Shown in pieces: positions 33,167 to 42,580 of a stretch of DNA of 64,000 nt; position 1 is the first letter of the stretch, and each line of letters opens with the position of its first letter. Location: positions 4,857,501-4,921,500 of the forward strand of contig NZ_JAGIOH010000001.1 in assembly GCF_017876625.1 (NCBI RefSeq). The letters run 5' to 3'. The translations under genes and the position numbers were made by a program. The stretch is from Streptomyces syringium. Its GTDB lineage: Bacteria > Actinomycetota > Actinomycetes > Streptomycetales > Streptomycetaceae. The notes beneath the pieces are model-generated. The model made no database searches, was not told where the DNA came from, and saw only the letters and a list, made by a program, of their open reading frames with translations.

Positions 33167-35302
33167 TCAGCGCGCATGGCCCGGCAGCGCCAGCTCGAAC
33201 CACACCACCTTGCCCGTGCTCAGCCGGGTGGCCCCCCACCGGCGGGCCAGCTTGTTCACCAGGTACAGCCCCCGGCCGCCCTCGTCCGAGGGCCGGGCCT
33301 GCCGCAGCCGTGGCAGTTGCGGCACGTCGTCACCGACCTCGCAGCGCAGCACGTCCGTACGGAGCAACCGCAGGGTCACCGGCCGCTCCGCGTACCGCAC
33401 GGCATTGGTGACCACCTCGCTGACCAGCAGCTCCACGCTGTCGGTCAGCTCCTCCAGCCCCCAGCGGGTCAGCGCCCGCCGCGCCAGCCGCCGGGCCTGG
33501 CCGGCCGTCTGCGGGCGCGGGTCGAGGAACCAGTACGCCACGTCGCTCGGCGCGATGCCCTCGAAGCGGGCCGCGAGCAGCGCGATGTCGTCGTCCCGGT
33601 CGCCGGGGCCGAGCATGCCGAGGACCTCGTCGCACAGCGGCTCCAGCGGCGGCGGGTTCGGACCCGTCAGCCGGGCCGTGTCGATCAGCCGCTCGCGCAG
33701 CTGCTCTATGCCCGTCCACACGTCCCGGATCCGGGACTCCACCAGGCCGTCCGTGTACAGCAGCAGCGTCGCCCCGGCCGGCGCGTCCAGCTCCACGGCC
33801 TCGAAGTCCACCCCGCCCACGCCGATGGGCGCGCCCGGCGGGACGCGCAGCACCTCGGCCCGCCCGCCGCGGTGCAGCAGGATGGGCGGGGGATGACCGG
33901 CGTTGGCGATCACGATGCGGTGGGCGACCGGGTCGTACACCGCGTACAGGCAGGTGGCCATGCGGTCGCTGCCCAGGCGCTGCGCCTGCTCGTCGAGGTG
34001 GTGCAGCACCTCGGCCGGGGGCAGATCCAGCCCCGCGAGGGTCTGCGCGGTGGTGCGCAGCTGGCCCATGATCGCCGCGGAGGTCATGGAGTGCCCCATG
34101 ACATCACCGACGACGAGCGCCACCCGGTTGCCGGGGAGGGGGATCGCGTCGTACCAGTCGCCGCCGACCCGGGCGGTCTCGGCCGCCGGGAGATAGCGGC
34201 TGGCGAGCCGGACCCCGGTCGGCTGGGGGAGGGAGTCGGGGAGCATCGTGCGCTGGAGCTCGTCCGCGATGTAGACCTCGCGGCCGTAGAGCACGGCCTT
34301 GTCCACACCGAGGGCGGTGTGGGTCGCCAGCTGGGCCGCGACCAGCAGATCGTCGCCTTCGAAGGCGGCCCGGTCCGCCCGGCGTATGAACACCGCCGCG
34401 CCGATCACGCGGCGGCGGCCGCGCAGCGGCGCGAGGATCGTGCGCTGCCGGTCGGGGACGTCCTGCTCGTCGCCCAGCAGCTCGGGGAGCGCCGCCCGGG
34501 CGGCGGAGGAGTCACCGAATACGGGCCTGACCCCTCGCAGCACCTCCGCGAGCGGCCCGCCTATCCGCACCTCGCAGCGCTCGGCCGCGCCGCCCGCGAG
34601 GTCGGGGACGGGCTCGGCCCGCTCCTGCGGGGCGTCCGGGTCCTCCGGGCCGCGCACATGCTCGGGCAGTTGGTCGGTGCGGCGCAGCCGCAGCACGACG
34701 GGCCCGACGGGCCGCTCGTCACCGACCGGCAGCGGGTCGCGCAGATAGACCAGGATGGCGTCCGCGAAGGTCGGCACGGTCGCCCGGCACAGCCCCAGCA
34801 CGATCTCGTCCAGGTCGATGCCGCGGGCGATCCGCCGGGTGGCGGCGCCCACGAACCGCAGCCGCTCCCCGCCGGTCGTCCCGGCGGGTCCCTTGCCGGC
34901 ACCCCCGTCCCCGTCCGCGCCGCCGGAGGCCGGTCTTTCGGGGCCGCCGGGCAGGGCGGTGCCCCGGTCCGTGCCGCCCTGTGCGGCGGCCCCACGGGCC
35001 GCCTCCGGGCCGCCGGGGCGGGGCACGGCGCGGCGGGGCGCACCCGGCTCGGGGTGCGCCTCACCGCGCGCCCTGGCGCGTGGGGCCGAGGCCGCCGCGC
35101 CGGGGTCGCGCGCCGGGCGCGGCGAGGCCGGCTCGGGGCCGTCGTGGCCGGGGAGCCGGTCGAGCGCGGGGGACTCCGCGCGGCGCGTGCCCTCCGGCTC
35201 GTCCGCGACCGCCCGGGCGCGGCCCGGTTCCGGGGCGGGGACGGCGGACTGCCGGACCTGCGCGGTCCGCTGTCCTCCGTGGGAGTTGGGATGCTCCGTC
35301 AC
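33167..35302 (-). CDS. GAF-SpoIIE (PP2C) phosphatase with C-terminal anti-sigma-type HATPase
   Basis: 711 aa from a GTG at 35302. The first ~150 residues are a disordered Pro/Ala/Arg/Glu-rich segment. A GAF sensor region follows (~155-330), then a PPM/SpoIIE phosphatase (~335-570: GGDWYDAIPLPG, VVGDVMGHSM, DRDDDIALLAARF), then a GHKL ATPase (~580-705: N-box SEVVTNAVRY, G-box DEGGRGLYLV). Such proteins dephosphorylate anti-anti-sigma factors and may bind them or sigma factors directly, which controls stress sigma networks in Streptomyces. It is the distal neighbour of the methyltransferase gene, 56 bp away. Confidence 0.9.
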   Translation of the reverse strand: MTEHPNSHGGQRTAQVRQSAVPAPEPGRARAVADEPEGTRRAESPALDRLPGHDGPEPASPRPARDPGAAASAPRARARGEAHPEPGAPRRAVPRPGGPEAARGAAAQGGTDRGTALPGGPERPASGGADGDGGAGKGPAGTTGGERLRFVGAATRRIARGIDLDEIVLGLCRATVPTFADAILVYLRDPLPVGDERPVGPVVLRLRRTDQLPEHVRGPEDPDAPQERAEPVPDLAGGAAERCEVRIGGPLAEVLRGVRPVFGDSSAARAALPELLGDEQDVPDRQRTILAPLRGRRRVIGAAVFIRRADRAAFEGDDLLVAAQLATHTALGVDKAVLYGREVYIADELQRTMLPDSLPQPTGVRLASRYLPAAETARVGGDWYDAIPLPGNRVALVVGDVMGHSMTSAAIMGQLRTTAQTLAGLDLPPAEVLHHLDEQAQRLGSDRMATCLYAVYDPVAHRIVIANAGHPPPILLHRGGRAEVLRVPPGAPIGVGGVDFEAVELDAPAGATLLLYTDGLVESRIRDVWTGIEQLRERLIDTARLTGPNPPPLEPLCDEVLGMLGPGDRDDDIALLAARFEGIAPSDVAYWFLDPRPQTAGQARRLARRALTRWGLEELTDSVELLVSEVVTNAVRYAERPVTLRLLRTDVLRCEVGDDVPQLPRLRQARPSDEGGRGLYLVNKLARRWGATRLSTGKVVWFELALPGHAR

Positions 35303-35358
35303 GTGTGGGGTTCCATCCGTCGGGGCCGTACGCCCAATCGCAGGGGGCGCACCGTGGA

Positions 35359-36033
35359 TCAGGCGCGTCGCAGATTGAGGAAGAGCTGGATCTCGGGTGG
35401 TACGTCCGTACTCGCGGGGGCGTACGCCGGCGAGCTCTCCCCGGTGATCTCGAAACCCGCCTCGCACACGACCTGGCGCAATTCGTCCCGCAGGTAACCG
35501 GATACCCGGATCGTGTTGCCCAGGAACGGAATCGCGAAGTCGTCCACGTCCGCTTCCACCATCGAGAGCGCCAGCAGCCCCCCGGGCCTCAGCATTCCGT
35601 ACAGCATCCGCAGCGCGTGCGGAATTTCGGGGCGCGGCAGCATCAGCAGGGCGAAGAAGGCGGCGATGCCGTCGAAGGTGCCGAGCCGTCCGTCGCGCAG
35701 CTCGGCCAGGTCGCCGAGCCGGAAGTCGGCGCCGGGGACGTTGTCGCGGGCGAGTTTGAGCATGCCGGGCGAGAGGTCGACGCCCAGGACGTGGTGACCG
35801 GCGTCGGTGAGCTGGCGGGCGGTCGGCAGGCCCGTGCCGCAGCCGAGGTCGAGGATCCGGGAGCCGGGCGGAAGCTCGGCCGCCAGCCAGGCACCTGCCT
35901 CCAGCTGGCCCTCCTTGTGCGGGAAGGCATCGTCGTAGCGGACGCCGATGTTGTCGAACGCCTCGGCCTGTCCGCTGCGGTCCAGCCCTAACCGGGCGTA
36001 ACCGTCGTAGTCCCGCTCGTCGTCACCGCTCAC
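35359..36033 (-). CDS. SAM-dependent class I methyltransferase
   Basis: 224 aa from a GTG at 36033. The SAM-binding motif I is ILDLGCGTG (~59-67), followed by GVDLSPGMLKLA and the post-motif LAELRDGRLGTFDGIAAF. The fold matches Methyltransf_11/25 proteins. The substrate is unknown. It is encoded directly upstream of the phosphatase gene and could be co-transcribed. Confidence 0.82.
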   Translation of the reverse strand: MSGDDERDYDGYARLGLDRSGQAEAFDNIGVRYDDAFPHKEGQLEAGAWLAAELPPGSRILDLGCGTGLPTARQLTDAGHHVLGVDLSPGMLKLARDNVPGADFRLGDLAELRDGRLGTFDGIAAFFALLMLPRPEIPHALRMLYGMLRPGGLLALSMVEADVDDFAIPFLGNTIRVSGYLRDELRQVVCEAGFEITGESSPAYAPASTDVPPEIQLFLNLRRA

Positions 36034-36161
36034 GGCTCCGCCCTTTCTGCGACTGTCGTCTGTGACCAGCTGTCACATGCCGTGCTCTGATCGTGCCGTG
36101 CTGCTGTGCAGTATCGCGGAGGCCGATCCTACGGTTGTCCCACGGGGAGACATCAAGCGGT

Positions 36162-36848
36162 TCACGCGCCCAGACGCGCCGGGGTGCGGTCCCAGTCGTC
36201 CGGGAGCGTCGGCACCGTCCACGCCGGGTCGGGCCGCCAGTCCTCCCAGCCGGAGGCGAACGGCGCGCCCCAGGTCTCGATCCGCTCGATGGCCGCCAGC
36301 CCGGCCGCCCGCACCCGCTCGGCCTGGGCGGCGGACATCAGGCCCGCTCGCTGGGCCTGCGCGAACTCGTCCTCGTCCTTCCATTCCCAACTGCGGTCGG
36401 GGTAGACGGCGATGTCCAGGAAATGGTCCTCGGAATCGACTCCGCCGGCCCACCGGGCGAGGGGCTCCTCGAGGTTCACGTACCAGTTCTTGAACTGCCA
36501 GCCCGGATCCCAGAAGAGCCAGACCGACCAGGCCTCGCCGGGCCGGGCGAGCTTGAGGACTCCGGTGCCGAACCAGCGGGACGTCGTGGTGGTGCGCGGC
36601 TTGGTGTACCGGGTGGCCAGCGGCTCACGGTGCACGGGGGTGCCGTCGGCGAGCAGCGGCTTGACGCAGTCGGTGCCGGGGGCCATCCAGACGGCGAGCA
36701 GGTCCTCGGTGTCCTGGACGACGGTCACCGGACGGCAGATGTGGACACGGTCGGTGGCATTGCCCCGATAGCGCCAGAGGATGTGGTCCCCCGGCGCCCA
36801 GGGGGCGGTGCCTGCCGTGCCCGTCGTTTCCACCGTGTCCGCTGTCAT
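36162..36848 (-). CDS. DUF402 domain protein (FomD-like nucleotide phosphatase family)
   Basis: 228 aa. The DUF402 core is recognisable: GVLKLARPGEAWSVWLFWD, then FKNWYVNLEEPLARW, then DSEDHFLDIAVYPDRSWEWK with the acidic metal ligands. Characterised relatives hydrolyse nucleotide substrates (nucleoside di/triphosphates, or the cytidylyl intermediate in fosfomycin synthesis for FomD). The physiological substrate here is unknown. A TAAGAT -10 box six bases upstream suggests a leaderless mRNA. Confidence 0.78.
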   Translation of the reverse strand: MTADTVETTGTAGTAPWAPGDHILWRYRGNATDRVHICRPVTVVQDTEDLLAVWMAPGTDCVKPLLADGTPVHREPLATRYTKPRTTTTSRWFGTGVLKLARPGEAWSVWLFWDPGWQFKNWYVNLEEPLARWAGGVDSEDHFLDIAVYPDRSWEWKDEDEFAQAQRAGLMSAAQAERVRAAGLAAIERIETWGAPFASGWEDWRPDPAWTVPTLPDDWDRTPARLGA

Positions 36849-36854
36849 GCGCAG

Positions 36855-36860
36855 ATCTTA
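36855..36860 (-). promoter_or_regulatory. Leaderless -10 box of DUF402 gene
   Basis: TAAGAT on the minus strand, six bases before the ATG at 36848. Confidence 0.55.
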
Positions 36861-36959
36861 GGTGCCTCGCCCACCGATGCGCCGTGATGTGCGCCGCAAA
36901 AGGTCCGGTCCAAGCATCCGGGTTGACGCCTGGCGCGGGGACATCGTGGCAGGTGGGGG

Positions 36960-38354
36960 CTACGGGCGCGTCATCCGCAGCACATCGAGCGCCGCGTCGA
37001 GCTGTTCCCTCGTCAGCAGTCCGCGATCGACGTAGCCGGACTCCAGGACGACCTCCCGGATCGTCTTCTGTTCGGCCAGTGACTTCTTGGCCACCTTGGC
37101 CGCTTCCTCGTATCCGATGTAGCGGTTCAGGGGGGTGACCACCGACGGCGAGGACTCGGCGTAGGCGCGGGCCCGCTCGGCGTTGGCGGTGATGCCGTCG
37201 ACCGTGCGGTCGGCGAGCAACCGGGAGGCGTTCGCGAGCAGCCGTACGGACTCCAGGAGGTTCTTCGCCATGACCGGGAGCATCACATTGAGCTCGAAGT
37301 TCCCCGCGGCGCCCGCCGTGGCCACGGTCGCGTCGTTGCCGATCACCTGGGCGGCCACCATGAGGACGGCCTCGGGAACCACCGGGTTGACCTTGCCCGG
37401 CATGATCGAGGAGCCCGGCTGGAGGTCGGGGAGGTTGATCTCGGCGAGGCCGGTGCGCGGACCGGAGGCCATCCAGCGCAGGTCATTGGCGATTTTGGTG
37501 AGGCCGACGGCGATGGTGCGCAGCTGGCCGCTGGTCTCCACCAGACCGTCACGGGCGCCCTGCGCCTCGAAGTGGTCACGGGCCTCGGTCAGCGGCAGAC
37601 CGGTGGTGCGGGCCACTTCGGCGATGACCGCGGCGGAGAAGCCGGGCGGGGTGTTGATGCCGGTGCCGACGGCCGTGCCGCCGAGGGGCAGTTCGGCCAG
37701 CCGCGGCAGCGAGGAGCGCAGCCGCTCGACGCCGTAGCGGACCTGGGCGGCGTAACCGCCGAACTCCTGGCCGAGCGTCACCGGGGTGGCGTCCATCAGA
37801 TGGGTGCGGCCGGACTTCACGACCTCCGCGAACTCCGCGGCCTTGCGCTCCAGCGCCGCCGCGAGGTGGTCGAGCGCCGGGACGAGATCACCGGTGACGG
37901 CCGCCGTCGCCGCGATGTGGATGCTGGAGGGGAACACGTCGTTGGACGACTGCGACGCGTTGACATGGTCGTTGGGGTGCACATCACGGCCGAGCCGCTC
38001 GGTGGCGAGGGTGGCGAGGACCTCGTTGGTGTTCATGTTGGACGACGTGCCCGAGCCGGTCTGGAAGACGTCGACGGGGAAGTGGTCGTCCCAACGGCCC
38101 TCCGCGACCTCGGCGGCGGCCGCCTCGATGGCCTCCGCGACGTCCTTGTCGACCACGCCCAGCTCGGCGTTGACCTTGGCCGCGGCGGCCTTGATCCGGG
38201 CCAGCGCCTCGATGTGCGAGCGCTCCAGCCGCTGTCCGCTCAGGGGGAAGTTCTCCACCGCCCGCTGTGTCTGGGCCCGCCACTTGGCGTGCGCGGGGAC
38301 ACGGACCTCTCCCATGGAGTCGTGCTCGATCCGGTACTGATCACTGTCGGTCAT
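36960..38354 (-). CDS. fumC: Class II fumarate hydratase FumC
   Basis: 464 aa, the usual length. The superfamily signature GSSIMPGKVNP (314-324), THLMDATP with His185, and SQSSNDVFPSS are present. It is an iron-independent, oxygen-stable TCA-cycle enzyme (fumarate to malate). The ATG has a strong GGAGG site. A class I iron-sulfur fumarase is encoded only 1.7 kb away (40085-41755). A 7-bp inverted repeat sits just upstream of the ribosome site. Confidence 0.97.
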   Translation of the reverse strand: MTDSDQYRIEHDSMGEVRVPAHAKWRAQTQRAVENFPLSGQRLERSHIEALARIKAAAAKVNAELGVVDKDVAEAIEAAAAEVAEGRWDDHFPVDVFQTGSGTSSNMNTNEVLATLATERLGRDVHPNDHVNASQSSNDVFPSSIHIAATAAVTGDLVPALDHLAAALERKAAEFAEVVKSGRTHLMDATPVTLGQEFGGYAAQVRYGVERLRSSLPRLAELPLGGTAVGTGINTPPGFSAAVIAEVARTTGLPLTEARDHFEAQGARDGLVETSGQLRTIAVGLTKIANDLRWMASGPRTGLAEINLPDLQPGSSIMPGKVNPVVPEAVLMVAAQVIGNDATVATAGAAGNFELNVMLPVMAKNLLESVRLLANASRLLADRTVDGITANAERARAYAESSPSVVTPLNRYIGYEEAAKVAKKSLAEQKTIREVVLESGYVDRGLLTREQLDAALDVLRMTRP

Positions 38355-38369
38355 CGTTGCTTACCTCCT

Positions 38370-38388
38370 GACAAACAAAGCGTTTGTC
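38370..38388. promoter_or_regulatory. Inverted repeat in fumC leader
   Basis: GACAAAC-N5-GTTTGTC lies immediately upstream of the fumC ribosome site in the 108-bp gap with the lipase gene. A second symmetric element, TTAC-N6-GTAA (38414-38427), lies nearer the lipase gene. Either could be an operator. Confidence 0.5.
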
Positions 38389-38462
38389 TCGTTCACAGTG
38401 TTCCCAAAAGCACTTACCGACTAGTAAATACCGCGAGTAACAACTGAAACCGGGGAGGCTTC

Positions 38463-39980
38463 ATGACACGCAGACCCACCCTGCGCTGTACCCTCGCCGC
38501 CGTCGCCGCGTTCGCCGCGGCGCTCGGCGGGGTGGCCGCGACCGGGCCCGCCGCGCAAGCGGCCCCGCGCACCACCGCCTCGACCCCCCTCACGCCCGAG
38601 CTCGAGAAGGTCCGCGCGGCCGAGGCCACGAAGCTCTACGGCAGCGCCGCCGAGCGGCCGCTCGAACAGCGCAAGACGTCACTCGTCTCGCTGGGCGACA
38701 GCGAGATATCCGGCGAAGGGGTCGGCACGTACGAGCCCGGCACCAACGGCCCCGACAACTGGTGCCACCGCTCGCCCGACGCCGCCATCCACCGCACGGC
38801 GATACCCGCCGACGTCACCTACAACGTCGCCTGCTCCGGCGCCTACACCGGCAACATCCGGATCGGCGGCAGCAAGCAGTACGCGGACGAGCTGGTCCAG
38901 AGCGACAACCTCGCGGTCAAGGCCCGCAACACGCGCGTGAAGGTGGTGCTGCTGGTCGCCGGGGCCAACGACGACCTGCAGTTCGGGCCCGTCATCACCG
39001 ACTGCGTCACCCGCTATCTGACCCTCCAGGGCCCCTGCGAGCCGAAGTACGCCCCCGGCTGGCAGTCCCGCGTCGACGCCCTCGTGCCCAAGGTCGAGCA
39101 GACCGTACGGGACCTGCGGACCGTCATGAAGGACGCGGGCTACGCCGACAGTGACTACAAGCTCGTCGTCATGGGCTACCCGAGCCCCATCGGCCCCGAC
39201 ATCGAGGACAACCCGAACTTCCCCGGCAAGCTCCCCGGCGGCTGCGTCGGCTACACCTCCGACTCCGCCTGGGGCCGCAACACCGCCGTCCCCGCCTTCG
39301 AGCGCGGCATGCGGCGCGTCGCCAAGAACACCGGCGCGCTCTACCTCGACAACTCCCGTCTCTTCCACGGCCACGAGGTGTGCATGGAGGACACCTGGGC
39401 GCGCGGCCTCTACGTCGACCTCGCCAACCCCTTCCCGCCGAACGCGAACTCCGTACGGCAGTCCTTCCACCCCAACGCGCGCGGTCACGGCGCCTTCGCG
39501 TCCTGCCTCACCCAGCTCTACCGGTCCGGTCTCCGGGAGGCCGGCTGCGCGGACCCGGCGAGCACGGGGACGCCCGCGCTGTACCCGGGCGGCTGGGACG
39601 ACGCATACCGGCCACTGAAGAACGCGGCGACGGGCGCGTGCGTGGACGCCTACGGTGCGGCCACGGCCAACGGCACCCAGGTGGGCGGCTGGCCGTGCAG
39701 CGGCAGCCGCAACCAGGAGTGGTGGTACGACGCGGGGCAGAAGTCACTGCACTCCGCGCTGACGCACGACCGGTGCGTGGATGTGCCGGGGGGCGCGTAT
39801 CGGGCGGGTACGGCGCTGGCGTTGTGGAACTGCCACGGTGGTGGAAACCAGCAGTTCGTACGGTCCGCCGAGTCGATCCGCCCGGCGGCGGCGCAGGACC
39901 TGTGTCTGACGCTGGGGTCGGCCAAGGACGCTCTGCGTCTGCAGAAGTGTGACGGTGCGGCGAACCAGCGCTTCGCGTAG
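38463..39980 (+). CDS. Secreted SGNH/GDSL hydrolase with C-terminal ricin-type lectin domain
   Basis: 505 aa. A signal peptide (residues 1-~34) ends at AQA. The SGNH hydrolase shows the GDS block SLGDSEISGEG (Ser80), Gly in CSGAYTG, Asn169 in VAGANDD and His336 in SFHPNARGHG. The C-terminal ~125 residues are a ricin B-type beta-trefoil (GACVDAYGAATANGTQVGGW, NQEWWYD, CVDVPGG, NQQF). It probably hydrolyses ester bonds on a glycan- or lipid-containing extracellular substrate that the lectin domain binds. ATG with GGGGAGG upstream. Confidence 0.9.
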   Translation: MTRRPTLRCTLAAVAAFAAALGGVAATGPAAQAAPRTTASTPLTPELEKVRAAEATKLYGSAAERPLEQRKTSLVSLGDSEISGEGVGTYEPGTNGPDNWCHRSPDAAIHRTAIPADVTYNVACSGAYTGNIRIGGSKQYADELVQSDNLAVKARNTRVKVVLLVAGANDDLQFGPVITDCVTRYLTLQGPCEPKYAPGWQSRVDALVPKVEQTVRDLRTVMKDAGYADSDYKLVVMGYPSPIGPDIEDNPNFPGKLPGGCVGYTSDSAWGRNTAVPAFERGMRRVAKNTGALYLDNSRLFHGHEVCMEDTWARGLYVDLANPFPPNANSVRQSFHPNARGHGAFASCLTQLYRSGLREAGCADPASTGTPALYPGGWDDAYRPLKNAATGACVDAYGAATANGTQVGGWPCSGSRNQEWWYDAGQKSLHSALTHDRCVDVPGGAYRAGTALALWNCHGGGNQQFVRSAESIRPAAAQDLCLTLGSAKDALRLQKCDGAANQRFA

Positions 39981-40027
39981 CCCCACCCCGCCCCTTCCCG
40001 AAACCGGGGCTCCGCCCCGGGCCCCGG

Positions 40028-40068
40028 TCCTCAAACGCCGGACGGGCCGGCATTCAGCCCGTCCGGCG
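40028..40068. terminator. Terminator hairpin containing the interspersed repeat core
   Basis: CGCCGGACGGGC (40036-40047) pairs with GCCCGTCCGGCG (40057-40068) across a 9-nt loop, between the convergent lipase and fumarase genes. The preceding GTCCTCAAA extends the similarity to the repeat units at 27.7 and 47.5 kb, with one mismatch. Confidence 0.82.
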
Positions 40069-40084
40069 CTCGAGTCCCGCAGGG

Positions 40085-41755
40085 TTACTGCTGACGCACC
40101 GGGATCGCCGTGAACGTCGGCGTCGTCGGGGCCGGGTCGACGAAGAAGTCGTTGCCCTTGTCGTCCACGACGATGAACGCCGGGAAGTCCTCGACCTCGA
40201 TCTTCCAGACCGCCTCCATGCCGAGCTCCTGGTACTCCAGGACCTCGACCTTCTTGATGCAGTCCTGCGCCAGGCGGGCCGCCGGGCCGCCGATCGAGCC
40301 GAGGTAGAAGCCGCCGTGCGCGTCGCACGCGTCGGTGACCTGCTTGGAGCGGTTGCCCTTGGCGAGCATGACCTTGGAGCCGCCCGCCGCCTGGAACTGG
40401 TCGACGTAGCTGTCCATGCGGCCGGCCGTGGTCGGGCCGAAGGAGCCGGAGGCGTAGCCCTCGGGGGTCTTGGCCGGGCCCGCGTAGTAGACCGGGTGGT
40501 CCTTCAGGTACTGCGGCATCTCCTCGCCCGCGTCCAGCCGCTCCTTGATCTTCGCGTGGGCGATGTCGCGCGCCACGACCAGCGGGCCGGTCAGCGAGAG
40601 CCGGGTCTTGACCGGGTACTTCGTCAGCTCGGCGAGGATCTCGTCCATCGGACGGGTCAGGTCGATCTTGACGACCTCGCCGGCCTCGTCCAGGTGCTCG
40701 TCCGTGGTCTCGGGCAGGAAGCGCGCCGGGTCGGTCTCCAGCTGCTCCAGGAAGACGCCCTCGGCGGTGATCTTGGCGACCGCCTGGCGGTCGGCCGAGC
40801 AGGAGACGGCGATGGCGACGGGCAGCGAGGCGCCGTGGCGCGGCAGCCGGACCACGCGGACGTCGTGGCAGAAGTACTTGCCGCCGAACTGGGCGCCAAT
40901 GCCGATCTTCTGCGTCAGCTCGAAGACCTTCTCCTCCAGCTCCTTGTCCCGGAAGCCGTGACCGGTGGGGGAGCCCTCGGCGGGCAGCTCGTCGAGGTAG
41001 TGCGCGGAGGCGTACTTCGCGGTCTTGAGCGCGAACTCCGCCGACGTGCCGCCGACGACGATCGCCAGGTGGTACGGCGGGCACGCGGCCGTGCCCAGCG
41101 AGCGGATCTTCTCCTCCAGGAACTTCATCATGGAGGCCTCGTTGAGGACCGCCTTCGTCTCCTGGTAGAGGAAGGACTTGTTGGCCGAGCCACCGCCCTT
41201 GGCCATGAAGAGGAACTTGTACGCGCCGCCGTCGGTCGCGTACAGCTCGATCTGCGCGGGCAGGTTCGAGCCGGTGTTCTTCTCGTCCCACATGGTCAGC
41301 GGGGCCATCTGCGAGTACCGCAGGTTGAGCTTGGTGTAGGCGTCGAAGATGCCGTGCGAGAGGGCCTTCTCGTCGCCGCCCTCGGTCAGCACGTTCTGGC
41401 CGCGCTTGCCCATGACGATCGCGGTGCCGGTGTCCTGGCACATCGGCAGCACGCCCGCGGCCGCGATGTTCGCGTTCTTCAGCAGGTCGAGCGCGACGAA
41501 CTTGTCGTTCGGGGACGCCTCGGGGTCGTCGAGGATCCGGCGCAGCTGCGCGAGGTGCGCCGGGCGCAGGTAGTGCGAGATGTCGTGCATCGCCTCGGCG
41601 GCCAGCTTCCGCAGCGCCTCCGGCTCGACCTTGAGGAACGTACGGCCGTCGGCCTCGAAGGTGCTCACACCCTCGGCGGTCACCAGACGGTACGGCGTGT
41701 CGTCCTCGCCCAGGGGCAGGAGATCCGTATAGGCGAACTCAGACTGGGCAGACAT
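40085..41755 (-). CDS. Class I (4Fe-4S) fumarate hydratase
   Basis: 556 aa, FumA/FumB type with alpha and beta domains in one chain. Cluster-ligand cysteines are in LPMCQDTGTA (Cys106), AACPPYHLAIVVGG and VSCSADRQ, matching the spacing of E. coli FumA. The C-terminal beta domain has SFGPTTAGRMDSYVDQFQ. It catalyses the same reaction as FumC but is oxygen-labile. ATG at 41755 with GAGGA upstream. Confidence 0.95.
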   Translation of the reverse strand: MSAQSEFAYTDLLPLGEDDTPYRLVTAEGVSTFEADGRTFLKVEPEALRKLAAEAMHDISHYLRPAHLAQLRRILDDPEASPNDKFVALDLLKNANIAAAGVLPMCQDTGTAIVMGKRGQNVLTEGGDEKALSHGIFDAYTKLNLRYSQMAPLTMWDEKNTGSNLPAQIELYATDGGAYKFLFMAKGGGSANKSFLYQETKAVLNEASMMKFLEEKIRSLGTAACPPYHLAIVVGGTSAEFALKTAKYASAHYLDELPAEGSPTGHGFRDKELEEKVFELTQKIGIGAQFGGKYFCHDVRVVRLPRHGASLPVAIAVSCSADRQAVAKITAEGVFLEQLETDPARFLPETTDEHLDEAGEVVKIDLTRPMDEILAELTKYPVKTRLSLTGPLVVARDIAHAKIKERLDAGEEMPQYLKDHPVYYAGPAKTPEGYASGSFGPTTAGRMDSYVDQFQAAGGSKVMLAKGNRSKQVTDACDAHGGFYLGSIGGPAARLAQDCIKKVEVLEYQELGMEAVWKIEVEDFPAFIVVDDKGNDFFVDPAPTTPTFTAIPVRQQ

Positions 41756-41919
41756 TGCGGCGATTCCTCACTGGGCAGGCAACGGTGGCTGGCATCCTCG
41801 ACAGCGCCCTCCAGCCTAGGACGCTCCGCCGGTGACCGGTTGGTGAGGTAAGGCTCACTTCGCGGTGCGCGGCGCGGGCCCGCCCTCGTGCGCCCCTGTC
41901 GCGACCTATCGCGTGTGGC

Positions 41920-41925
41920 TAGGGT
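41920..41925 (+). promoter_or_regulatory. Leaderless -10 box of DUF1707 gene
   Basis: TAGGGT, seven bases before the GTG at 41933. Confidence 0.55.
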
Positions 41926-41932
41926 GGCGGCC

Positions 41933-42580
41933 GTGGACGAGTCTGCCGAAAAGCCGGTGTCAGTGACCAAGGGCGCCGAGCCCGCCCCCGCGCTGCGCGC
42001 CTCCGACGCGGACCGGGACCGGACCGCGGACATCCTGCGCGAGGCGCTGGCGGAGGGGCGGCTCACCGCGGAGGAGCACGCCGAGCGGATCGGCGCGGTG
42101 TACCGGGCGAGGACCCACGCCGAGCTGGAGCCGCTGGTGCGCGACCTGCCCAAGGGGCGGCGTCCCGCGCCGGGCGGCCCGCTGCCTTATCCCTACCCCG
42201 TCCCGTCGGCCGCCACCGAGAACCTCGTCGCCGTCTTCGGCGGCGCGGCCCGCAAGGGCCGCTGGCGGGTCGGGCCCCGGACGAACGCCTTCGCGCTGTT
42301 CGGCGAGGTGGAGATCGACCTGTCCGAGGCGCTCTTCACCCAGCGGGAGATCGTGATCAACGCCACCGCGGTCTTCGGCGGCGTCGACATCAAGGTCCCG
42401 GAGAACGTCTCGGTGCGCTCCGCCGGCACCGGCGTCTTCGGCGGTTTCGACGTGCGGACCCACGAGGCCGACGACCCCGACGCGCCGGTCGTGCTGGTCA
42501 CGGGCTTCGCCCTCTTCGGCGCGGTGGAGGCCAGGGCGCGACGCGGCAGGCGCGTCAGGAACCTCCTCGCGCGCGGCTGA
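41933..42580 (+). CDS. DUF1707 (SHOCT-like) domain protein with cell-wall-response C-terminal domain
   Basis: About 215 aa from the GTG at 41933, chosen from the leaderless -10 box; no ribosome site is visible. The N-terminal DUF1707 module is LRASDADRDRTADILREALA then EGRLTAEEHAERIGAVYRAR. A Pro-rich linker leads to a beta-helix-like C-terminal domain with repeated VFGGxxxK/D units (AVFGGAARKG, ALFGEVEIDL, AVFGGVDIKV, GVFGGFDVRT) like LiaF/YvqF proteins. No membrane helix is present, unlike many relatives. The role is unknown, possibly envelope-stress sensing. Confidence 0.8.
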   Translation: MDESAEKPVSVTKGAEPAPALRASDADRDRTADILREALAEGRLTAEEHAERIGAVYRARTHAELEPLVRDLPKGRRPAPGGPLPYPYPVPSAATENLVAVFGGAARKGRWRVGPRTNAFALFGEVEIDLSEALFTQREIVINATAVFGGVDIKVPENVSVRSAGTGVFGGFDVRTHEADDPDAPVVLVTGFALFGAVEARARRGRRVRNLLARG

